15,741 bases of DNA from Burkholderiaceae bacterium. Lineage in GTDB: Bacteria; Pseudomonadota; Gammaproteobacteria; Burkholderiales; Burkholderiaceae. The stretch lies in the NCBI GenBank assembly GCA_947461335.1, contig CANHLB010000016.1, positions 1 to 15,741 on the forward strand, written 5' to 3'. The translations under genes and the position numbers were made by a program. Positions 1-7,130 of this stretch are shown one piece after another (positions within the stretch are counted from its first letter, which is position 1; every line of letters begins with the position of its first letter). Under the pieces are notes generated by a model that searched no databases, was not told the origin of the DNA, and was given only the letters and a program-made list of their open reading frames with translations.

Positions 1-1303
1 CAGCGCCATCGGCGCCGTAGTCCGGCGTATTACTAAAGTTGTCAGCAAAACTAGCAGTCGCGACGGTACCGATCGTGGAGTCATCCACAACTAAGGCATC
101 GGTTGCATCTGCAGCTGAGCTAGTGACTGTAATACTTGGACCATCATCTTCGATCTTAAATAATCCACCGCTGATATCGTATGAGGATGTTGCAATATCT
201 CCATCCACATCAGTGACAACTTGATTTACTTTAAGAGTATTTGCTGGCAGGGTGAGAGTAGCAGCCTCATTATTGGTAGTGTTATCTGTATGAGCTATGG
301 CTTCTAGCTGTGTGAATTTAATCGACCCAGTATTGTCTACAGAGAGAGTAAAGTAATTAATACCACCCGCACTACCGATAACAACTCCATCTACAACATT
401 GAGAAGAATTTCAACGTCATCATTAGTAAATAAACCAGATGGGGTGCCATTTGCAGCAAGGGATAGGGTATAGGTAAAGCTACCACCTCCGTCTAAGCCG
501 TAACTGCCTTTGAAGGCAATGCTTGCATCTAAAGTAGCTGTAAGGGGGTTATCAATTAATGCTTTAGGTAAGTTAGATTCATCTACAACAATTGCAGTTA
601 AGCTCTTGCCACTTAATTCGGATGAAGGTAAGTTATCAAATGTGGGCTCTTGCGGCGTAGGGTCAGGGATGATTGGATCAGCTGGCGGCTCATCGACTGG
701 CGGCTCATTTAGAAGAGTTGGTATCGGCTCATTATTGCCTTGCGGAGCATCGGGTCCAGCCGGTGGTGCTGGAGCTGGTTCATTTGCTGGTGCAGGACTC
801 CCCTCACCTCCGGGCCCGCCATTTGCTCCGTTAGCAGCAGCATTTGCTGCTCCAGGAAGGCCTCTTTGATTCCCAGCATTTCCCTGATTACCTTGATTGC
901 CTTGATTGCCGCCTGGCACATCTTGCGCTTGTTGCGTTGCTGTAAGTTGCGCATCTCCGTTGTTAGGCGCGTTAGTGTTATCGCCTAGGTTATTGTTGGC
1001 GCCAAGATCTTCAGTGGCGCCATTGTTTGCAGTTCTGCCTTCATTACCAAATGGTGTTCCATCTGGGTTTGTATCATTCCCTTTTGCGCGAAAATCTTGT
1101 TGATTATTGTTAGTACCTGCATTGTCGTTATAGAGACTTGGATCATTTTGTTGCGGAGGATTAGAAGTATTCACCTGCGCATCAGCGGTGCCACCTGGAG
1201 CAGCTTGAGCGCCTTGATCACCAGCTTGCTGTAGAGAGGTTAAGTTGTCGAGATTTTGTGCGTCTTGCGACTGCTGTGCTGAATCGACATTTGCTTCGGC
1301 CAT
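1..1303 (-). CDS. Giant type I-secreted repeat adhesin, N-terminal part only
   Basis: An uninterrupted reading frame runs from an ATG at 1303 off the left edge (434 codons plus one base). GGAG at 1311-1314 is a well-placed ribosome site. There is no signal peptide, as expected for a type I secretion substrate, whose signal lies at the C-terminus. Residues 1-230 are low-complexity, rich in Asn, Gln, Gly, Ala and Pro, with a GNQ-type repeat (131-146) and a Pro/Glu/Asp stretch (about 168-220). From about 233 a folded repeat begins: IVVDES (238-243), YGLDGG (268-273), SGLF (289-292), VTDVDGD (363-369) and DDGPSITV (386-393). A second copy begins at LVVDDS (404-409) and YGADGA (429-434). This pattern matches the T1SS-143/DUF5801-like repeats of very large RTX-type adhesins. 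The visible part has no Cys or Trp and no Met beyond the first. It is last in the minus-strand gene series, 118 bases after the FecR gene, and probably mediates attachment or biofilm formation. Full length and C-terminal signal are outside the window. Confidence 0.85.
   Translation of the reverse strand, partial: MAEANVDSAQQSQDAQNLDNLTSLQQAGDQGAQAAPGGTADAQVNTSNPPQQNDPSLYNDNAGTNNNQQDFRAKGNDTNPDGTPFGNEGRTANNGATEDLGANNNLGDNTNAPNNGDAQLTATQQAQDVPGGNQGNQGNQGNAGNQRGLPGAANAAANGANGGPGGEGSPAPANEPAPAPPAGPDAPQGNNEPIPTLLNEPPVDEPPADPIIPDPTPQEPTFDNLPSSELSGKSLTAIVVDESNLPKALIDNPLTATLDASIAFKGSYGLDGGGSFTYTLSLAANGTPSGLFTNDDVEILLNVVDGVVIGSAGGINYFTLSVDNTGSIKFTQLEAIAHTDNTTNNEAATLTLPANTLKVNQVVTDVDGDIATSSYDISGGLFKIEDDGPSITVTSSAADATDALVVDDSTIGTVATASFADNFSNTPDYGADGA
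866..910 (-). repeat. Gly-Asn-Gln nine-base coding repeat in the adhesin linker
   Basis: Five consecutive nine-base units encode GNQ, GNQ, GNQ, GNA and GNQ (adhesin residues 132-146). Synonymous third positions differ (GGC, GGT, GGA, GGG; CAA, CAG), so the array is not a fresh slippage product. It is probably a flexible spacer between the N-terminus and the first folded repeat. Confidence 0.6.
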
Positions 1304-1421
1304 CGTAAATCTCCAAGTAACTGTTTCAGCTAGAAAAATCTAGCCGTTTGGAGATAATTTACGGGTTATATGGACGTATATATAGCAGATACTTGGTTAT
1401 ATAACCTTAGTTATATATAAC
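1304..1421 (-). promoter_or_regulatory. Leader/promoter region of the adhesin gene with palindromes
   Basis: This is the only gap over 40 bases among the minus-strand genes, so it probably holds extra control for the adhesin. It contains two perfect AT-rich palindromes (1395-1406 and 1409-1422), a related half-site GGTTATAT at 1364-1371, and a small hairpin (1329-1344) 26 bases before the start codon. On the minus strand TATAAC (complement of 1365-1370) and TATATA boxes could act as -10 elements, but I see no convincing -35, so no promoter is fixed. None of the palindromes is GC-rich or followed by a T-run, so they do not look like an intrinsic terminator for the FecR gene. Confidence 0.45.
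1329..1344 (-). other. Short hairpin in the adhesin 5' leader
   Basis: GCTAGA and TCTAGC form a perfect six-base-pair stem around an AAAA loop (UUUU in the minus-strand transcript). It lies 26-41 bases upstream of the adhesin ATG and just above its GGAG ribosome site. It could affect leader RNA stability or translation; no family is recognised. Confidence 0.35.
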
Positions 1422-1422
1422 T
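1395..1422. promoter_or_regulatory. Two tandem perfect palindromes, candidate operator
   Basis: GGTTATATAACC (1395-1406) and AGTTATATATAACT (1409-1422) are both perfect palindromes and are two bases apart. The second touches the last base of the FecR stop codon. They share the core RGTTATAT. Tandem dyads upstream of a regulated gene suggest protein binding sites, and the operon's own LuxR-type regulator is a natural candidate, but this link is inference. Confidence 0.4.
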
Positions 1423-3218
1423 TACCGCTTGAAAGCTGCAACCCCCTGAATGACGTTGCTACCGGTGTTAATGTCATAAGCAAGACCTGCAGCGGCAGCA
1501 TTAGCTCCATAAAAAGAGACATTTCCGGTGCCGGTGCAAGTAGCTGCACAAGTGGTCAAGGTGCCCGCTGTCTTGGTCAGGGCAGTTGACATGGCATTGG
1601 TAGCCCCATTTGCCAATCCTCCAGAAAAGGTCATGTTATAAAAACCATAGCCTGCTGACTGGTTCGTCGTCATGGCCAAATTACCGCTAATCGCCCTAGA
1701 AGCAAAGTTGGCAGTTAAGTTACCAGAAGTGACATACCAAGAAGTTCCTGAAACAGGGGTAACCGATGAGGGTGATGTAGCCCCCAATAAGGCAAAATTG
1801 TAGGTTGGCTTGGTAGTGGCGAGCATAGTATTAAGGTCGCTTGTGGGGGTTAACGTCCCAACTACATAGGAAAATCCAGATTGCGCATCATAGGCAATAG
1901 GATTTCCTTGGTTATATCCCGCAACCTGCTGGACGGTACCGCTCCAACGCCCCCAGGAAACAATGCCGTTATAGGTGCCGCCTTCTACCTGAGAAGCACT
2001 TGCTCCCATTTGATAAATATCATTTACGGTTCCAGTAACACTCCCATTAGCGGCTAATGCCCTCACCGTTGCTATGGCTGCCCCAGGTGAGGTTGAACTG
2101 TATAGAGTAAGGCTGGTGACAGAGTCAGCAGTGGTAGTGCCACTGGTGGTCACACCCCAATAACCGGGATTGAAGTAAGTGGTACCAGTTTTTGCATTAT
2201 TTACCGCACTGACATTGTGATATGGCAAGCCGTCGTCAGCTCCAACGGAATTCGGAAAGATTTCTGATAACTGCAGGAAGTAGCCACCAGTAGTGGTTGC
2301 TGCAATAGTGGATCCCTCGCCCATTCCAGGTTTGTTGTAGTAAACCGAAGGAATAAAATTAGCGGCATCATTGGTAATGGCGGGGGGTACGGTAACAACT
2401 ACACCCGATACCGTCGCTAGCGAGCTAGTAGCCGAGGGCACATTGCTTGCAGAGTCCGCTGGCATCGTGACTGGGGCCATCACAGAATCTACTACACTTT
2501 CCGCCTTTTTAGGCACAATCACTTGGCCAGCAAGCGCATCCTTCAAAAAAATTGGGATCTCTTTAAGCCGCTCAATTGATGAAGTCTTATTTTCAACATA
2601 CACGGGCTGATTTTGCCCATAAACGCCGTTCTTGGCTTCATTGGCAACCATCACTTTGCCCTCAAAGACATTGGCATATAAACCATTCTTAGCGGTACTT
2701 CGATCTGAGTTCACGCATCCGCCTTGGCAATACACAATGTTAAAACCAGTACCGCGAACGCCTATGGTGGCCACTACCGCATCTACTTTGAGGTTATCGC
2801 GGTTCTCGCGACCAATGACTCCAGTCACCGCCCTTACGCCGCCTTTTACAAGGCTTAGAGAGGCTTTTTCTGTACCGTCCGCTTTGCCGTTATAGCTGTA
2901 CTCATTGATTTTGAATTCTGATTCTGGGCGAATGGCAATAATGGCGCCATCAGTCATTCTGACTTGAGCGTTACTGGTAGCACCCGTAACAATGACATCA
3001 CCCGCCTGCACAGCCCCGCCCTTTTTTAAGGGAGTCAATTGCCCGGCACGATTCAGTTTCACATCGCCCAAGGACATCAGCACCTTGCCCACCTCAGTCG
3101 TTTGAGCGCTTGCAGGAGTGATGATGGCAACTTGACAGAAAATGGCACAAGTGATGCCAGCCTTTGTCGCCTGCAATATCCAGGAGCGCAATATCTGTAA
3201 TGTTTTATTAGCGATCAT
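1422..3218 (-). CDS. Secreted FecR-domain protein with a beta-rich, TbpB-like C-terminus
   Basis: This 598-residue protein starts at ATG 3218 behind an AAGGAG ribosome site that overlaps the stop codon of the preceding gene, so translation is probably coupled. A signal peptide with an ASA/Q cleavage site (about residue 38) and no lipobox predicts a non-lipidated exported protein. Residues about 70-190 carry a FecR domain (GDVIVTG, DGAIIAIRPES, VVATIGVRGTGF). Unlike the FecR anti-sigma factor, there is no cytoplasmic segment before the export signal. In this setting such domains are usually extracytoplasmic modules. Residues about 190-300 are a Ser/Thr/Pro/Val-rich linker. The last 200 residues are Gly/Ser/Thr-rich and beta-like, ending in SFYGANAAAAGLAY and GVAAFKR, which resembles the closing part of TbpB-like barrels found in Slam cargo. 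The Slam-like gene lies 10 bases upstream, which supports a transporter/cargo pair. The C-terminal assignment is tentative; the FecR domain is clear. Confidence 0.8.
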   Translation of the reverse strand: MIANKTLQILRSWILQATKAGITCAIFCQVAIITPASAQTTEVGKVLMSLGDVKLNRAGQLTPLKKGGAVQAGDVIVTGATSNAQVRMTDGAIIAIRPESEFKINEYSYNGKADGTEKASLSLVKGGVRAVTGVIGRENRDNLKVDAVVATIGVRGTGFNIVYCQGGCVNSDRSTAKNGLYANVFEGKVMVANEAKNGVYGQNQPVYVENKTSSIERLKEIPIFLKDALAGQVIVPKKAESVVDSVMAPVTMPADSASNVPSATSSLATVSGVVVTVPPAITNDAANFIPSVYYNKPGMGEGSTIAATTTGGYFLQLSEIFPNSVGADDGLPYHNVSAVNNAKTGTTYFNPGYWGVTTSGTTTADSVTSLTLYSSTSPGAAIATVRALAANGSVTGTVNDIYQMGASASQVEGGTYNGIVSWGRWSGTVQQVAGYNQGNPIAYDAQSGFSYVVGTLTPTSDLNTMLATTKPTYNFALLGATSPSSVTPVSGTSWYVTSGNLTANFASRAISGNLAMTTNQSAGYGFYNMTFSGGLANGATNAMSTALTKTAGTLTTCAATCTGTGNVSFYGANAAAAGLAYDINTGSNVIQGVAAFKR

Positions 3219-3228
3219 TCAGCGCTCC

Positions 3229-4587
3229 TTAGAAGTCCCAAGCATAGCGTAGTTTTAAAGCGCCAGTGGCTTGTTGATAGGAATACAGCGGGAGATTAGA
3301 CTGGTTGTTGTAATAAGTTGCTTCCAGTCTAGTAGACCAATTTTTGGTTAACTTATATTCCAGCATGCCGCTAATAGAAGTTAAGCCATCCGATCTATAG
3401 GATTGATAAAGCAAATCTTGACCGTCATAATTACTCTTAGCGTAACCAGCACTGACATTTAAGCCCCATTTATCAGTTGGCAAAGCAAATATGGTCAAAC
3501 TAGCACCCCCTATTCTTCTGGTGAGGTCTGGCCGATTTTGGGTGTTATCTTGGAAGGCATAATTTGCATTTACAACTAAGAGCGGAGACCAAATAGTTTC
3601 CGGGAATCCCCAGCGGTATCCAAGAGAGGCAGTGCTCAAGTTAGAGTTGTAAATATTATATTGAGTGGGATATATGAGCTGACTCGCAGATCCAGAAACA
3701 GTGATGGCATGACGAGCATTAAGGGCTCTTTCATACTGAATACCTGCACCTAAGGTGTCGGGTACTGGCGTTTGATCAATTTGGGCAATCGTGCCAAATC
3801 CTGCAATCTTAATAACATTGACGTCATCATCAAACTTTACTCCTGTCAACGCATTAGTGACATTCAAGTCATAGCCATCTACCTGAGTATATTTTTGAGC
3901 AGTAGTACTAACGCTAGTAAAACTCGTAATCCCTACATCTAGCGGAACATTGACGGAAGCGCCTGCACTCATGAATGAAAAATTAGATGCTTGGGCTCGC
4001 GAGCCATCAGCCAACTGAACCGGACCAAAATATGGCAAGATAATATTATTCACTGCAGTAGCAGCATTAGCATTGCTGTTATAACCTAAACCCGCCTCAG
4101 CAAATAAGGTGCCATTCACCTTAGTCTTTTTTTCCTGGCCTTTGATTAAATCCAAATACACATTAATGGTATTAGCCACACCGGATGGAGGCTTATGACT
4201 GAGTACTTCGTTAAATTCATCTTTGGCGCGGGCATAATCGCCAAGATTGTAATAACCTCGTGCCAGCTCAAGACGAACAAGATCGTCACCAGGATTTGAT
4301 AGTAGGACCCGCTCCAAAGACATCACCCCTAGAGAAACCCTGCCAGAATCGATCGCCGCAACCCCGAAGACATAATCAAAACGGTCTTCACCCAATAAAT
4401 CTTGATGCTTTAAGCCTAATTCATATGCCTCTTTTGCTTTATTTTGCTCGATGAGTACCTTCATTTCATCTGCTATATCGGCATACGCTAATAAGGGAGC
4501 AAGAAGCAAAAACGCCGTAAAAATAATGCCAGCTAATTTTTCGATCAGAAAAATCTGCGACAGGTGGGGTAGATTCATTCTCATCAT
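3229..4587 (-). CDS. TPR plus beta-barrel outer-membrane protein, Slam-like (DUF560)
   Basis: The preferred start is the ATG at 4587, five bases after the preceding stop, giving 452 residues; the in-frame GTG at 4626 would overlap the upstream gene by 34 bases. ATGs at 4584 and 4578 are also possible, and no strong ribosome site picks one. The N-terminus has a hydrophobic signal sequence ending near ALLAYADIADE. Residues about 40-150 are helical TPR-like repeats (LERVLLSNP, VRLELARGYYNLGDYARAKDEF). From about 155 onward, alternating strands begin with GTLFAEAGLGYNSNAN, resembling the DSNxN start of Slam barrels, and the protein ends in WDF, a typical outer-membrane C-terminus. Slam proteins move substrates with TbpB-like barrels across the outer membrane (type XI secretion). 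The next gene encodes a plausible non-lipidated cargo. Other TPR-porin families share this plan, so the Slam call needs a profile or structure match. Confidence 0.68.
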   Translation of the reverse strand: MMRMNLPHLSQIFLIEKLAGIIFTAFLLLAPLLAYADIADEMKVLIEQNKAKEAYELGLKHQDLLGEDRFDYVFGVAAIDSGRVSLGVMSLERVLLSNPGDDLVRLELARGYYNLGDYARAKDEFNEVLSHKPPSGVANTINVYLDLIKGQEKKTKVNGTLFAEAGLGYNSNANAATAVNNIILPYFGPVQLADGSRAQASNFSFMSAGASVNVPLDVGITSFTSVSTTAQKYTQVDGYDLNVTNALTGVKFDDDVNVIKIAGFGTIAQIDQTPVPDTLGAGIQYERALNARHAITVSGSASQLIYPTQYNIYNSNLSTASLGYRWGFPETIWSPLLVVNANYAFQDNTQNRPDLTRRIGGASLTIFALPTDKWGLNVSAGYAKSNYDGQDLLYQSYRSDGLTSISGMLEYKLTKNWSTRLEATYYNNQSNLPLYSYQQATGALKLRYAWDF

Positions 4588-4592
4588 TTGTA

Positions 4593-5474
4593 TTAATAAA
4601 TATCTTGCAGAACTTTGCGGTAACACTTTGTAAAGTCGACTGGGTTATTGTCATACAGTATGCATTCGGTAGATACCTTGGATGTGCGACGCATTAATTC
4701 ATCCGGGTCTTTTGGCCAACGACCTGGCCGTTGTGCATACATTTGTGCACGCTGCATGAGATAGCTTGACTCAATTCCATTCAGGCCATAGGCAGTAATT
4801 TCTTGGCTAGATAAACGGTATACCCGCTTTGTTGGATGTGATTGCATCGCCACAAATAATTCTGGGGGAATATCCATATCCGAAAAATATGTTTTTGCCG
4901 ATGCATCAAACTTTGCTAACAAAAATTTAGCCTGTGGATCCTCATTAGCATTAACTTCTTTCTTAATGACACCAGCATCGCTGCTCAAAGTGATGCGAGC
5001 CTGATGTATACCAATACTAAAGGTAGGTGCACCTCGTACTACACCGCCAGCCAAAACCAAAATACAGGCGCTTGAACATTCTCCATTAACAAACACATGG
5101 GCATTAGCTTTGCGAAGTAGTCGACCAATTTCAATTCCTGCCATGCCGTCACCACCCTTGCTATCTAATAAGACGATAAATCCAGCTGGAACGGAATCAT
5201 CCCCCATGGATGTAATAGTGGCTTTTAGATTGGCGAGCAACTTCCTAGAAATTGCTCCTTTAATCTGCATAATTTTAATTTGTTGATTAACTGGGACACT
5301 GACATCACCTGTTTTTGAACTTTCAGTCAAAGTGAGAATATTTGTAGTAACAGTTGATTTAGTTGCAGCCTGCTCACTAGATGTTTCTTGAAGGGTCACT
5401 GACTCCCGAGCAAGAAGCCCTAAAGAAAAAGTAGCCAATACTATTGTGAACAGGAAATATTTAATTGAAGACAT
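4593..5474 (-). CDS. Periplasmic ClpP/crotonase-fold protein (COG3904-like)
   Basis: This 293-residue protein has an N-terminal signal sequence or signal anchor (residues 4-22) and a polar Ser/Thr-rich linker to about 60. The fold follows: IKGAIS (71-76), FIVLLDSKGGDGMAGIEIG (99-117, the SxGG oxyanion-type loop), CSSAC (133-137, with Ser134 or Ser135 at the nucleophile position) and SIGIHQAR (153-160, with His157 as likely base). Ser and His are thus both present, and peptidase activity is plausible but not shown. It starts nine bases after the regulator gene and ends five bases before the Slam-like gene, so it belongs to the operon; I see no good ribosome site, which points to translational coupling. 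A role in processing or quality control of an exported partner (FecR protein, barrel or adhesin) is inference. Four cysteines include two near the C-terminus (C271, C284) that could form a disulfide. Confidence 0.72.
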   Translation of the reverse strand: MSSIKYFLFTIVLATFSLGLLARESVTLQETSSEQAATKSTVTTNILTLTESSKTGDVSVPVNQQIKIMQIKGAISRKLLANLKATITSMGDDSVPAGFIVLLDSKGGDGMAGIEIGRLLRKANAHVFVNGECSSACILVLAGGVVRGAPTFSIGIHQARITLSSDAGVIKKEVNANEDPQAKFLLAKFDASAKTYFSDMDIPPELFVAMQSHPTKRVYRLSSQEITAYGLNGIESSYLMQRAQMYAQRPGRWPKDPDELMRRTSKVSTECILYDNNPVDFTKCYRKVLQDIY

Positions 5475-5483
5475 GATGAGGTC

Positions 5484-7106
5484 TTAAGAATTCACCGCCA
5501 ATTTATTCAACTGCGAAATGGCATTTGCAGTCTTCGCATCCCTAAAGCCAAAGTAATGGTCATCCCGTGGGAAGATCAATCCTAGATTAGATAATTCTTG
5601 TAGAGCTCCTTGCAATACCGGCCTAGGCAAATCAACCAGCGGTATTTTTTCATCAAATACCTCATCGGGTGACTCAGCCGCAGCAAAGATTACTTGTTTT
5701 GCTGCAGTTGAAAGATGGTCTACGATTGCTTGAATATCCATCATGACACCTTCTGGCAATAAATCAATCTCGGGCTCTTGCATGGTGTGCATACGGGTAA
5801 AAATAGCCTTATCTGGTCGGGGGCCTAAAATGCGAATACTGGTAATGGGCTTTTTCACATCCCGCACGTTGGTAACTATAAGTAAGACTCTTAATCCCAC
5901 CATACGATCTATACCGCGATCGCCCAAGGCATTTTTCAAGGCTTGGAGTGATTGAATACCATAAACTTGCAAAACTACAGGTGCTTTTGTAGAAATTTTC
6001 CACAAAGAAGACAGCAGTCGATCGAGCGTAGAGTCTGGCTTCGCTGACGATAGATCAAACTGAGTTGCGGCGCTCTCCACCTGTGTCAGTAAACTGTTCA
6101 ACAAGGCATCTCTGCGCTTTGCACTGGGGATATGAAGTTTTAAAGAAAAGAATCCTTGATTTATTGCTTCAGTCCCAACTGCATCTACCAAAGAATTAGC
6201 CATTGAGGGCGGCCAAGATTCTACTGATACCCACTGAGCGATCCCATTTTTAACAGACTTAAAGACTTCGTCCAAGAAAGTTAAATTACCCCATTGAGAT
6301 TGGATATGGGTATTTAACCCGGGATCCCTGTTGATCGCAAAAAGACTTTCACCATTCTGCACGCTATTGGCAGGCCTGAGCTCTAACCATGGTACCGAAG
6401 CGCAACAGAGTCGCTTTGTCAATGCATTTGCTAAGCCCATATTTAATTGCGATGATTTTTTAGCAATGCTTAAGGCTTGTTGAAAGGTTTTTGTGGCTGA
6501 AAGCTCTTTAGAGCCTGCCGGCACCACTTCGGCTTGAGTGGCTATGCCTAAGCCAATCTTTGATAACTTGTTTTTATTGGAAGTTAAGTAACTTTGAATC
6601 GATTGCACCAGCATTGCAGCCCTATCGGCATCATCGATATGTGAAGTAGGATGACCAAACCAAATTAAGACGCCACCATCTGGTGTGTGCATACTATTGC
6701 CATCTAAGGCAAAAACCATTTCCTCTATAAATTGGCGAAAAGCTTCTAAAGAACTATTTCGTTGAATAATCTCAGCAGCAGCAACCAACTCTACCTCTGG
6801 TACAGAAATGGCGACAGCTGCAATCAATCGCCAGGAGTAGCCTAAATCGACTTCCTTTTTTGCCGCAATATTTTTAGCTTTTAGATTTGTAGCGGAGCCA
6901 ATGCGCTGACTTAATATTGCCAACTTTGCCCGACTAGAAACATTCAATAACCGAAAAATAGCAAAAATATGCTGCTTTACAGTCCCTTCTGAAATCTTGA
7001 GACTATTGGCGATTTCTTTATTGGAAAGCCCCTGACCGACGAGAGAGATCACTTGCAGCTGTCGAGCTGTAAGTGATTGACCTTCTTTATTGTTCACGGA
7101 GATCAC
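5484..7106 (-). CDS. LuxR-type regulator: N-terminal HTH, degenerate cyclase-like and STAND ATPase-like parts
   Basis: This 540-residue protein starts at GTG 7106, with GGGA five to eight bases upstream. Residues 10-68 are a clear LuxR/FixJ-type helix-turn-helix (LTARQLQVISLVGQGLSNKE, then EGTVKQHIFAIFRLLNVSSR). It sits at the N-terminus, the reverse of the usual order. Residues about 92-232 follow the layout of a class III nucleotide cyclase: PDGGVLIWFGHP then DDADRAAMLVQSI, and IGLGIATQAEVV. The metal-binding aspartates appear missing (AVAISVPEVEL where an Asp-containing first strand would be), so it may be inactive. Residues about 270-535 resemble the ATPase and winged-helix parts of cyclase/STAND regulators, with no Walker A at the expected point (VSVESWPPSMANS) and a poor Walker B (VVLQVYGIQSL). 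It has no transmembrane segment. It lies between the secretion genes and the surface-protein genes and probably controls this operon or the adhesin. The HTH is certain; the other domains are my reading by eye. Confidence 0.8.
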   Translation of the reverse strand: MISVNNKEGQSLTARQLQVISLVGQGLSNKEIANSLKISEGTVKQHIFAIFRLLNVSSRAKLAILSQRIGSATNLKAKNIAAKKEVDLGYSWRLIAAVAISVPEVELVAAAEIIQRNSSLEAFRQFIEEMVFALDGNSMHTPDGGVLIWFGHPTSHIDDADRAAMLVQSIQSYLTSNKNKLSKIGLGIATQAEVVPAGSKELSATKTFQQALSIAKKSSQLNMGLANALTKRLCCASVPWLELRPANSVQNGESLFAINRDPGLNTHIQSQWGNLTFLDEVFKSVKNGIAQWVSVESWPPSMANSLVDAVGTEAINQGFFSLKLHIPSAKRRDALLNSLLTQVESAATQFDLSSAKPDSTLDRLLSSLWKISTKAPVVLQVYGIQSLQALKNALGDRGIDRMVGLRVLLIVTNVRDVKKPITSIRILGPRPDKAIFTRMHTMQEPEIDLLPEGVMMDIQAIVDHLSTAAKQVIFAAAESPDEVFDEKIPLVDLPRPVLQGALQELSNLGLIFPRDDHYFGFRDAKTANAISQLNKLAVNS

Positions 7107-7130
7107 TATTTTCCCGGGATCCTGGAGGCT

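Noticed and set aside
1..434. Cadherin or plain Ig-like (Big) repeats in the adhesin
   Set aside because: The IVVDES, YGxDGx, SGLF and DDGPSITV order fits T1SS-143/DUF5801-like repeats better than generic Ig-like repeats.
510..869. Plus-strand open frame with a Gly/Ser/Ala/Pro-rich product
   Set aside because: It lies opposite the adhesin low-complexity region; its composition is the mirror of the Asn/Gly/Pro codons. The minus-strand frame continues without stops, has a good ribosome site and carries recognisable repeats.
1395..1422. Palindromes as an intrinsic terminator after the FecR gene
   Set aside because: The stems are almost entirely A/T, have no real loop, and are not followed by a T-run on the minus strand.
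5484..7106. Classical two-component response regulator
   Set aside because: There is no receiver domain or phospho-acceptor Asp before the HTH; the HTH is at the N-terminus and the rest is cyclase-like and ATPase-like in layout.
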